Shown here piece after piece: positions 1 through 7,110 of a stretch of 9,049 nt of DNA. Position 1 is the stretch's first letter. Each line of letters starts with the position of its first letter. Source of the DNA: Mangrovibacterium sp047972415 (GTDB lineage Bacteria; Bacteroidota; Bacteroidia; Bacteroidales; Prolixibacteraceae); assembly GCA_047972415.1 (NCBI GenBank), contig JBKEAN010000033.1, positions 1 through 9,049 of the forward strand. Direction: 5' to 3'. The position numbers and the translations under genes are program-made. The notes under the pieces were generated by a model that did no database searches, was not told the DNA's origin, and was given only the letters and a program-made list of their open reading frames with translations.

Positions 1-1421
1 CAATCCCAGTACGATGCCTGCGGATACACATGCACCCCGTTGGCACCCTGCGCCGTGTGCATGGCCTCCACACTTTTCCGGATAAAATCGGGTGAGCCAT
101 AACGGAAGGGTTCCAGGTTGGCCAAAATATGCACATTGGAAATGTGTACCGAGCCCAGTTTGCTCAAGGCTGCCGGAATGGATGACCACGAATCGCGCGG
201 CTTATAGGTCGTGAGCGACTCTCCGTTGTATTTAAACATGGTGTACAGGTTTTTATAGATGGGCAAAGCCGCGTGCATCACCTGCTCCGCATCCGTATCG
301 TGACCACGCAACACAATCGGCGGTTCATGTTCTGAGTCCAAGGCTTTCAAGCCATCCTGCACACCGGGTATAATGGTTTGGGTGAACCAGTCCACATCGT
401 CGTCGATGGTGTTCATGGCCTCTCCCAGGGTAACCAGCAAGCCCACGTTCGGGTAGTTTTCGATGAAAGCGGCGATGCTTTTACGTGTGTAGTCTGAAAT
501 TACCGGGACTATCGGACGGCTACGCTCCTGAGTTTTTAGTTTGTTGTGCTCGGCAAATGGCTTGGACACAATGATATTGTAAAACATTTGAATGACCCAG
601 ATGCCGCGCTTGTCGGCTTCTGAGGTCAAAAACGAAAACATTTCCTTGTTTTTCTCAAAGGTCGCGTCGTCCACCTCAACGGCATAAGGATAATCGTGGA
701 GCTTTACCAGCGAAGCAAAAGGGTGTCCGTTCCACAAATACAGCGAGTTGTATCGGTTTTCCACCATCATATCCAGGTACTTTATCCATAGTTCTTTGTC
801 GTAAAACCAAGGAAAGGTTTCGGGTGTATATGGATACTCATAGACATCACGCCCAGGCAAATAAGTCGTTTTTTGCAAGCCCACACAAGTTCCGCGCATC
901 ACCATTTCGGGTTGGTCGGTCAGGTGCAGGTTCTCCGGTAGTTTACCGGTTTCTTTCACGTGGTCGGCCAAGTACAAGCAGCCATACAAGATGCCCGACG
1001 TTCCGGTTGCCGTCAACAGAATGTCCTGGCCTTTACTTTCCAGCGCATAGCCTTCCCCGGGCAAAGCTGACGGCGTATTTTTTGACAATTGCGTGGTATC
1101 CCGCTCAACCAGTTGCAGGATGATTTGTGCATTTTTTGAATCGCTCGCGTCGGCTGCCATTTCTACCTGATAGCCGTTGGCTATCAGCTGGTTCGAAAGA
1201 CGCTCGACCGCAAATTGTTCACGCGGCGTTTTCTGCTCTGCCACCAAAACAACCCTTCCTTTTCCGGTACATGACCAAAATAGAACCGAAGCCAGAAGAA
1301 TTAAAAGTGAGAAAAGCCCCCTCCAGGTCCCCCAGTGAAAAGAAGCCCCCTCCGACTCCCCCGTGGAAAGAGTGTAAGAACCCCTTCTGTTATTTCTGTT
1401 ATAGTCATTTCTTTTTTTCAT
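1..1421 (-). CDS. Putative lipoprotein alpha-uronidase (GH138-like), C-terminus cut off by window edge
   Basis: Reverse-strand translation from the ATG at 1421 is open for 473 codons to the window edge, with no stop. Residues 36-51 form a hydrophobic stretch ending in LFWSC, a plausible lipobox with acylated Cys51, so the protein is probably membrane-anchored. Residues 56-165 look like the alpha/beta domain preceding the barrel in GH20, GH67 and GH115-type enzymes (VVLVAEQKTPREQFAVERL, then a segment around LYGCLYLADHV). A TIM-barrel-like region follows: RGTCVGLQKT at 176, NRYNSLYLWNGHPF at 222, GLLVTLGEAMN at 327, VLRGHDTD at 370 and KYNGESLTTY at 397. Glu334 and Glu401 are candidate catalytic acids; their 67-residue spacing agrees with what I recall, unverified, for the GH138 RG-II alpha-galacturonidase. 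GH138 would remove alpha-galacturonic acid from RG-II chain A. Alternative: another alpha-glucuronidase-like family. The first 35 residues are encoded by repeat DNA, so the start is less sure than the rest; an in-frame GTG lies at 1448. Confidence 0.7.
   Translation of the reverse strand, partial: MKKRNDYNRNNRRGSYTLSTGESEGASFHWGTWRGLFSLLILLASVLFWSCTGKGRVVLVAEQKTPREQFAVERLSNQLIANGYQVEMAADASDSKNAQIILQLVERDTTQLSKNTPSALPGEGYALESKGQDILLTATGTSGILYGCLYLADHVKETGKLPENLHLTDQPEMVMRGTCVGLQKTTYLPGRDVYEYPYTPETFPWFYDKELWIKYLDMMVENRYNSLYLWNGHPFASLVKLHDYPYAVEVDDATFEKNKEMFSFLTSEADKRGIWVIQMFYNIIVSKPFAEHNKLKTQERSRPIVPVISDYTRKSIAAFIENYPNVGLLVTLGEAMNTIDDDVDWFTQTIIPGVQDGLKALDSEHEPPIVLRGHDTDAEQVMHAALPIYKNLYTMFKYNGESLTTYKPRDSWSSIPAALSKLGSVHISNVHILANLEPFRYGSPDFIRKSVEAMHTAQGANGVHVYPQASYWD
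1309..1366. repeat. Two tandem copies of a ~29-bp C-rich/G-rich repeat
   Basis: The core GCCCCCTCC-NNN-TCCCCC occurs at 1316-1333 and again at 1345-1362, offset by exactly 29 bp, each preceded by a GAAAAG-type stretch. Period 29 is not a multiple of three, so the two copies are read in different frames within the uronidase leader. C-rich elements of this kind (CCCCCTCC...CCCCC) are, to my knowledge, common dispersed repeats in Bacteroidota genomes and usually lie between genes. Here they sit inside the open frame just before the hydrophobic core of the signal peptide. On the coding strand the four G5 runs could form a G-quadruplex. Confidence 0.75.
1385..1402. repeat. Tandem duplication of a 9-bp unit (TTCTGTTAT x2)
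   Basis: TTCTGTTAT is present twice back to back, ATAACAGAA on the coding strand. It encodes part of the polar N-terminal extension (YNRNNRR) of the uronidase. Nine bases keep the frame, so gain or loss of one unit would be tolerated. Confidence 0.7.
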
Positions 1422-1456
1422 GGCATTTTCAATATTTAATTCGTTCACGCTATTAT

Positions 1457-1489
1457 CTTCATCTTCGTGTCCTCGCGTCTTCGAGTTTA
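1457..1489. repeat. Degenerate dispersed repeat (CTTCGTGT-type), copy 1
   Basis: Read on the minus strand this is AAACTCGAAGACGCGAGG followed by ACACGAAGATGAAG. It shares ACGCGA-NN-ACACGAAGA with the segment at 8575-8612, with 17 of 19 positions equal. It starts right at the TAA stop (1487-1489) of the mutarotase gene and fills much of the 65-bp gap before the uronidase start. Repeats of this CTTCGTGTCTTCGTG style are scattered between genes in many Bacteroidota genomes; the function is unknown. Confidence 0.55.
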
Positions 1490-2197
1490 AGATTCTCCCT
1501 TGTCAACGCTCTCCAAGAACACCCAGGTTTCGCCAGGGGCTGTACCTTCAATTCCTTCCTGATACCGGCTCATCCGCTTGTTCCATTCCACCATTCGCGG
1601 GTTGTCTTCCACTGTTTTTGGATTGAGTTCGTCCAAGGTTTTGTCGCCCGGGATGGAAATGACCAGCATCAACTGCCGCCCTTCGCAGAATACAATGAGC
1701 TGCTGAAAGCCGGCGTGGCAAAAGCCTTGTGCCACCTCGGGGTACTCGTCAAACTGAACTGCGTGGTCATGCACATATTCATTCTGCTTTGCCGTATCGG
1801 CCACCAGGTTTGCTGTGAGCAAATAATTCCGCCAAGGCTTGGCTGCGAGCGAATCGCCGCAATGCAGCCCCCGGTCGAACACATAGATTGGCCGGTCATA
1901 TTTTTTTATTTTTAGTTTGAAGTCGCTTTGCCGAAGCTTCCCGGCAATTCCTGTCGAATCGGTTGTTGCTCCGAATAAAACCAAATGATTTTTCCATCGA
2001 TAAAGTTCGAACGGCGTTTCCCTCAGTTTATTTGCCAGCGAATCTGTTTGTCCGGGATCATCTAAAATAAGCTCCAGTGCAAAACGGTCAACCGGCACCG
2101 AGGCCTTCGTATCTACTGATTGCTTTGACCCTTTTGGTTGGCAAGCCGCCAGCAGAACCAGCAGCAGGACGATTTTATAGTTGACTCTCTGTGTCAT
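1487..2197 (-). CDS. Lipoprotein with L-rhamnose mutarotase-like (RhaM) domain
   Basis: 236 residues. Residues 1-19 are a lipoprotein signal peptide (hydrophobic KIVLLLVLLAAC, lipobox LAAC, Cys19), so it should sit in an envelope membrane. Residues 122-232 resemble the RhaM/YiiL family (dimeric alpha/beta ferredoxin-like fold), which interconverts alpha and beta anomers of L-rhamnose. NEYVHDHAVQFDEYPEV matches the family pattern EEY-x3-H-x2-IWPEL of E. coli RhaM, so Tyr141 and His145 align with the active-site Tyr and His; FCHAGFQQLIVFCEGRQLML matches the following strand pair. Residues 37-108 look like a second ferredoxin-like unit without the Tyr/His pair. The usual RhaM is about 104 residues and cytoplasmic, so both the envelope location and the extra half are unusual. 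ATG at 2197 lies 33 bp after the upstream gene's stop. The role fits rhamnose release by the neighbouring glycosidases. A related mutarotase acting on another deoxy sugar, such as fucose, is possible. Confidence 0.78.
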   Translation of the reverse strand: MTQRVNYKIVLLLVLLAACQPKGSKQSVDTKASVPVDRFALELILDDPGQTDSLANKLRETPFELYRWKNHLVLFGATTDSTGIAGKLRQSDFKLKIKKYDRPIYVFDRGLHCGDSLAAKPWRNYLLTANLVADTAKQNEYVHDHAVQFDEYPEVAQGFCHAGFQQLIVFCEGRQLMLVISIPGDKTLDELNPKTVEDNPRMVEWNKRMSRYQEGIEGTAPGETWVFLESVDKGES

Positions 2198-2230
2198 TCA
2201 ATTTTTTCGTTTTCCTATCCACAACACGGT

Positions 2231-4219
2231 TCAATGAAATACATCTCTTTCCTTAAAGCCTTCGGGATGAATGCTGATTTTTTCCGGTTCGTTTGCCGGG
2301 ACGATATCTTGGTATTCCGGCTCAATTCCGGCAAAACCGATAATCTTTTTCGCCTCGTCCGACCAGTCGTCTTCGCGGAACGAACGGGTTCCGCTGATTC
2401 TATTGTTGGTTCCGTTGTCCATCAGCAGGTTATTCTTCACGTAGTTATCGCGAGCTACAATATCGTGACAGCGTTTGGTCCACAGGTGCAGCCACATCCA
2501 CTTGTAGCTGTCGTTTCCCACCACGTTGCCGGTAATGGTCAGGTAAGCCGAACCATCGTCGGGGTAAATGCATCGCGGCCCATTGAAAACGTAATTTCCT
2601 TCGATTAGCGTTCCCGGCTGCTCGCCCAACAGATAAATAATACCGCCGTCGTCCAACACTTGATGGGTATCGCCGGCTTTGTTAAAACTTACGCTGTTGT
2701 TTTTAGGCAAATTCGACGCCGGAAGCTCCGAATTTCCCCACCACCAACCACAGGTGATAGCGCCATATGGAGTTCCCTGAATATCATTGTGTTCAATACT
2801 GGTGTTGGCCGTAAAAAAAGCGGTAATGCCTTCAATTTGTCGAAAATCGAGACACACATTGCGCAGGTAATTATTGGCTACCCGGATATTTTCGCAAAGC
2901 CCTTCTCTGCCCTCTCCATAGAGCGCGCCATCGCCAATTTTATAGTGTTGTGGGTGACCGATGTTGATGGCATTTCCCAACAAATCTTCGAAATGGTTAG
3001 CTTCAATCCGGCTGTTTTGAACATCGTTGACCAAGTTAATGGCAATGCCCGAGCTGAGGCCTATAAAGTGGTTACGGACAAATGAAATCTCCCCGGCATT
3101 TTCGATCTGGATGGTACCCTGCGGAACGTCCGTGCTGTTGTACTCTGTTTTGTGCCAATTGCCTCCGGGGATGTACTTGACAGCCAAGCCCAAGCTTTGG
3201 ATACCGGCAAATCCGTGCGAACCGTCCACCTCCATCAGGGACCAATGGTCGTAGGAAAAGGTGATTCCTTCAAACTGAATATGGGAAACCCGCTTAGAGG
3301 GCGATTCACCTTTAATTTGGATCAAGCCTTCAGCAGTTGGCGCAAAAACCCTGGCCGAAATCATATCCTCACCATTGCTGTAATAATATAAGGTATGCGT
3401 TTTTCTGTCGAAGTAGAATTCGCCCGGCGTATCCAGCAATTCGTAGGCGTTGCGAACAACAAAGCTTTTTTTGTAGTTGATTTTTCCGGCCCAGTCCATG
3501 GTGGTGGCGATCGCTCCATAGGGCTGTTGCAATTTTACGACCGTTGTATCGCCAAACTGTTCGATAGCACGGGCGCAAAGTATCTTCTCAGTCCAGATAT
3601 TAAACTGGACGAGCTCAATATCCTCGGGGTTCCGGAAAGCTTGAATGTCACTGGAAGCGAATTTGATGCCGTCGATAGCCGAACCGGCGCCGAAGGCCCA
3701 GTCCTCTGTCCCGTCGATTTCGAAATTACCCCAGTCGCCCAAACCGTTTACCGAAACATCGGTTTGCGCCATGCGGCAACGTTTGCCGTTCACAAAGAGG
3801 CTGCGCAGTTTGGTATCGCGGTTCAAGTCTGCTTTATAAATATTTTTATCAACTTGTTGCCAACCACCAACTTCCACACCCCCGCAAAGACTTACCTTCG
3901 CACCATCCGCGGCGCAGAACACCGTCGGCGAATCCTTTGTTCCGGAGTCCTGCATACCGAGCTGCAAAGGTTCTGTTAACAGATAGGTCCCTTCTTTCAA
4001 AACAATTCGGATTCCGCCTTTGATTGCGGTGGAACTCTTTGCTCGCAACCGGCTGGCTTTAAGCACCGCCGCCTGCAATGTGGCCAATGGTTTGCTTTCG
4101 GTTCCGGCATTCGAATCCTTCCCTGCGGGCGAAACCCAAATATCGGTAGCCGTGGCCGACCAGATCGGGGAAAGTAGCAAAACCAGTATCAGCGTTTTAA
4201 AGAACAGGGAGTGTTTCAT
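2231..4219 (-). CDS. Secreted right-handed parallel beta-helix glycosidase, GH141-like
   Basis: 662 residues with a cleavable signal peptide (about 1-24, cleavage near SATA-T). The mature start DIWVSPAGKDSNAGTESKPLATLQAA (26-51) and IRIVLKEGTYLLTEPLQL (70-87) are the classic opening of a large secreted beta-helix family that includes GH141. Further family-typical stretches are LRSLFVNGKRCRMAQT (138-153), FVVRNAYELLDTPGEFYFDR (253-272), HIQFEGITFSYDHWSLME (313-330), repeated N-rich beta-helix coils from 370 to 600, and two acidic motifs, DDGGIIYLLGEQPGT (523-537) and YPDDGS (552-557). Those Asp residues are my candidate catalytic acids. Characterised GH141 members are an RG-II alpha-L-fucosidase and a xylanase, so fucosidase on a pectin side chain is the likelier role here. 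It lies in the putative operon between GH2 (36-bp gap) and the mutarotase (33-bp gap). A different beta-helix hydrolase specificity cannot be excluded. Confidence 0.8.
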   Translation of the reverse strand: MKHSLFFKTLILVLLLSPIWSATATDIWVSPAGKDSNAGTESKPLATLQAAVLKASRLRAKSSTAIKGGIRIVLKEGTYLLTEPLQLGMQDSGTKDSPTVFCAADGAKVSLCGGVEVGGWQQVDKNIYKADLNRDTKLRSLFVNGKRCRMAQTDVSVNGLGDWGNFEIDGTEDWAFGAGSAIDGIKFASSDIQAFRNPEDIELVQFNIWTEKILCARAIEQFGDTTVVKLQQPYGAIATTMDWAGKINYKKSFVVRNAYELLDTPGEFYFDRKTHTLYYYSNGEDMISARVFAPTAEGLIQIKGESPSKRVSHIQFEGITFSYDHWSLMEVDGSHGFAGIQSLGLAVKYIPGGNWHKTEYNSTDVPQGTIQIENAGEISFVRNHFIGLSSGIAINLVNDVQNSRIEANHFEDLLGNAINIGHPQHYKIGDGALYGEGREGLCENIRVANNYLRNVCLDFRQIEGITAFFTANTSIEHNDIQGTPYGAITCGWWWGNSELPASNLPKNNSVSFNKAGDTHQVLDDGGIIYLLGEQPGTLIEGNYVFNGPRCIYPDDGSAYLTITGNVVGNDSYKWMWLHLWTKRCHDIVARDNYVKNNLLMDNGTNNRISGTRSFREDDWSDEAKKIIGFAGIEPEYQDIVPANEPEKISIHPEGFKERDVFH

Positions 4220-4255
4220 TGGTTTTTGTTTGTATTGGTTTGAAGAAAATTGAAG

Positions 4256-7084
4256 CTATTGACCGGATTGAAAATTGAAATACAGTGTCATTTGTTTGCT
4301 TCGGGTTCGCCAGTTATCGTAGGGTCCATAGTCGAAATACATATTTTTTTTGCCGCTTGGCCCCATGTTCCAGGGGTCGTTTGATTTGGTTCCGATTGGG
4401 GGGATGGCCTGCATAAACGAAATGTCGCCAGCAGGGAAAGCCGGAGCTGTACGCTCAAATACTTTTTCGGGCTGGGCTGGGGTATAAAGTCGCAAAAATA
4501 CATCTTCGGAAGAAGTAGCTATTGTAAAATTTTGCTCCTTCGATTCAATTTTAGCCCAGTACAAATTGGCATGATAACCTTTAAATTCGGGATAAACGAA
4601 GGGATCAACACCCGTAATGGTATTGTTGTACGCTTTTTCGTGGATGCCCAGTTCGACACCTTGCATGCGGTTTTTCCAGACGCGGTAAGGTCCGCGACCC
4701 AGCCATTCAACTCCGGTTACCAGCTTCTCGGGATACGCAAAGTTGACACCCATGTAATCAAAATCCTTGTCGTAGAAAGGCGGCACGTAGTACAGGTGCA
4801 ATTTCGCCCAACCATTCGGGTAGAAAGTCCAGGTAAACTCTTTAATGCGCGACGAATCGGCATTTTCTGTCTCGAACGAGCAAAGCAACTGTAAGCTATC
4901 TGTAAAATTCTTCAATTCAATCGACTTGAAGGCGCTGGAACCGGCGCTCAAGTCAGGCCCGTTTCGGAAAGAAATCTCACCATGTTCATTCACCACCTTC
5001 TTTAATTTACCATCTGATTTGCCGATTGAATACGCAATATCCCCCACCTTAATACGGTACAGATCAAGTTCATCCACAAATGACAACCCACTACTTGTAA
5101 TCGACTTTGCCAAAAACTGTGCAATCACTTCAGCCGGAAGTTTGATGGCTCTGCTCCAGGTGTAGATTTCTTTTCCGAAGTGGTCGGTAGCGGTGAAATA
5201 CAGCAGGTCGTAGCTGGCCCAATCGTCCGGAAGCGGCAATTGCAGCGAGCCTTTCTGACCGGGAGCAATATCGGGAGCAGGTGCCGAACCCCTTAGGCTC
5301 TTTTCCTTTTCAGCCGAACCAGGCAACGGAAATTTAACCAGTTTCCAACTGAAGCTGCATTGATTCAGGTTCGTGTAGAAGTAGCGGTTTTCGAGCTTGA
5401 TTTTGCCATCGAATTGCGCTGGAATAGCGCTGTCGTCTGGACGAACAGGCGACCAAATTTCTTTAATTGCATAATAACTACCCTCTTTCTCGTGGTGCGG
5501 CCCTACAATGCCATCGGGTGCATGGCTGCCATCGGTGTCAATTTCGTTGTTGCGGTCGGTGCGCATCAGTCCCTCGTCAGCCAAATCCCACAGGAAGCCG
5601 CCTGCCGCACGTGATTTATTCCACATCAGTTCCCAGTAATCCCACAAACCGGCTCCATGCCCGCCATCGTACATGCCGTGCAAAAACTCGGTTGGCAGGG
5701 TAATTAAGTGGCCGTGCCAGAAAGTTCCGGCACCATAATCGTAGGCCCGGTAATGCTGGGTGGCAAAGCCGTTGAACTCGTTCCAGGGGTGCAGTACCCG
5801 GCGATTTTGACTATCGTATTGCCCGAAAAGCGAATCCAAATCGAAGTTATGCCCGCCTTCGTTTCCATTGTCCCACAACACAATCGACGGATGGTTCACA
5901 TCGCGGATGACCATTTCTTTGACCAACTGGCTGCCCACTTTGGTATCGTAAGCGTCGTGCCAACCGGTCAGCTCATCGAGTACAAACAAGCCCAGCGAGT
6001 CGCAGGCCTCCAAAAAATGCGTATCGGGCGGGTAGTGCGACATGCGCACCGCATTCATATTCATTGATTTGATGAGTTCAACATCTTCAACACTCATCGC
6101 TTTGCAAGAAGCCCGTCCGGTTTCGGGGCGAAAAGTGTGGCGGTTCACGCCCTTAAACTTCACGTTCACCCCATTCACATAAACCCCGTCGCGGTCGCGA
6201 ACTTCGACGGTTCTGAAACCAAAGCGGGTTTCGGTTTGGTGCAATACGTTGCCTTTTGCCAGCAAGTTCAACTGAACAATGTACAAATTCGGCTCTTCCG
6301 GATTCCATGTTTTAACATTTTCTAGGTGGCTTGAAAGGCTCGCTTCGGAGCTAGCTTTCGTAATTTTTACAACAAAGGGTTCACCCACTCTTTCGCGTTT
6401 CAGGTTGAAAATTTGCGCCTGTATTTCATCGGCCGACGAGATACCATTGAGAAAGACAGCGACTCTAAAAGCACCATCAGCTTTGGCATCAATGGCCAGC
6501 CTTTGAATATTCTGCTGCGGTTTGGCTTCGAGAAAAACCGGACGAAAAATCCCGCCAAAGATCCAGTAGTCGGCGTAGCGCTCGGCTTTGTTGACCGACT
6601 CGTTGGCCGAGTGTTTGGCAACCGTGACCTCAAGCAGGTTGTTTTGTCCGTATTTCAGCAACTGACTGATGTCATACCGAAATTCGTAAAAGGCACCCTG
6701 ATGGATCGGACCAGCCAGTTTGCCGTTGATCTTCACCTCGGTATCCGTCATTGAGCCCTGAAAAACAATGTTCACTTGCTTTTTACTCCAATCAGCCGGA
6801 ACAGAAAAGCGGTATTTGTACAAACCTTTCTCTTTGCCACGCTCCCCGTCCTTGGCATGGCCGTAATTATACGTGCCAAAGCTCTGTTGTTCCCAGCACG
6901 AGGGAACAGGAATACTGGTCCATTTTCCTGAATTTTGACCACTTGTGCAGAAAAACGCCCAGTTGACCGGCTTGTCAACCCCGGTGCCGGAGAGGTATTG
7001 GATTTGGGTTGATTGGGCTCTCAGTAAACTGACAACAAGTGCAAAAACGATTGCAAGCGATAGTCTTTTTACGATTTGCTTCAT
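4256..7084 (-). CDS. Secreted glycoside hydrolase family 2 enzyme (beta-galactosidase-like architecture)
   Basis: 942 residues, signal peptide about 1-23 (cleavage after LRA). Order: sugar-binding jelly roll (about 30-187; WTSIPVPSCWEQQ at 55, GGIFRPVFL at 177), immunoglobulin-like domain (about 190-292), TIM barrel (about 293-550) and a C-terminal region (about 665-935) resembling the beta-galactosidase small chain (VEWLGRGPYRVWKNRMQGVELG at 791-812). The GH2 barrel signature is clear at 342-371 (NMNAVRMSHYPPD, ending FVLDE). The likely acid/base is Glu409 in LWDNGNEGG, and the likely nucleophile Glu466 in LPTEFLHGMYDG. This is a retaining exo-enzyme releasing a terminal beta-linked (or arabino-configured) sugar. 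The subfamily and substrate cannot be fixed by reading: beta-galactosidase, beta-glucuronidase, beta-galacturonidase and alpha-L-arabinopyranosidase all occur in GH2. The neighbours favour a pectic substrate. ATG at 7084 lies 26 bp after the esterase stop, consistent with one transcript. Confidence 0.9.
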   Translation of the reverse strand: MKQIVKRLSLAIVFALVVSLLRAQSTQIQYLSGTGVDKPVNWAFFCTSGQNSGKWTSIPVPSCWEQQSFGTYNYGHAKDGERGKEKGLYKYRFSVPADWSKKQVNIVFQGSMTDTEVKINGKLAGPIHQGAFYEFRYDISQLLKYGQNNLLEVTVAKHSANESVNKAERYADYWIFGGIFRPVFLEAKPQQNIQRLAIDAKADGAFRVAVFLNGISSADEIQAQIFNLKRERVGEPFVVKITKASSEASLSSHLENVKTWNPEEPNLYIVQLNLLAKGNVLHQTETRFGFRTVEVRDRDGVYVNGVNVKFKGVNRHTFRPETGRASCKAMSVEDVELIKSMNMNAVRMSHYPPDTHFLEACDSLGLFVLDELTGWHDAYDTKVGSQLVKEMVIRDVNHPSIVLWDNGNEGGHNFDLDSLFGQYDSQNRRVLHPWNEFNGFATQHYRAYDYGAGTFWHGHLITLPTEFLHGMYDGGHGAGLWDYWELMWNKSRAAGGFLWDLADEGLMRTDRNNEIDTDGSHAPDGIVGPHHEKEGSYYAIKEIWSPVRPDDSAIPAQFDGKIKLENRYFYTNLNQCSFSWKLVKFPLPGSAEKEKSLRGSAPAPDIAPGQKGSLQLPLPDDWASYDLLYFTATDHFGKEIYTWSRAIKLPAEVIAQFLAKSITSSGLSFVDELDLYRIKVGDIAYSIGKSDGKLKKVVNEHGEISFRNGPDLSAGSSAFKSIELKNFTDSLQLLCSFETENADSSRIKEFTWTFYPNGWAKLHLYYVPPFYDKDFDYMGVNFAYPEKLVTGVEWLGRGPYRVWKNRMQGVELGIHEKAYNNTITGVDPFVYPEFKGYHANLYWAKIESKEQNFTIATSSEDVFLRLYTPAQPEKVFERTAPAFPAGDISFMQAIPPIGTKSNDPWNMGPSGKKNMYFDYGPYDNWRTRSKQMTLYFNFQSGQ

Positions 7085-7110
7085 AACAATATTTTCAATT
7101 TTACAAATTG

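Noticed and set aside
1309..1489. Insertion sequence remnant
   Set aside because: No transposase fragment, no terminal inverted repeats and no target-site duplication could be seen; short dispersed repeats explain the segment better.
1127..1915. 262-codon plus-strand open frame
   Set aside because: It lies antisense across the uronidase leader and the mutarotase gene, has no recognisable domain, and its residues mirror the minus-strand codons; a shadow frame.
2138..3085. Plus-strand open frames of 156 and 141 codons
   Set aside because: Antisense to the beta-helix gene, with no domain and no plausible initiation context.
3395..3979. 194-codon plus-strand open frame
   Set aside because: Antisense to the middle of the GH141-like gene, whose minus-strand product is clearly a real protein family.
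7085..7110. Promoter between the esterase and GH2 genes (TAAAATTG resembles TAnnTTTG)
   Set aside because: The gap is only 26 bp, the motif is almost at the start codon and no -33 element fits; operon read-through is simpler.
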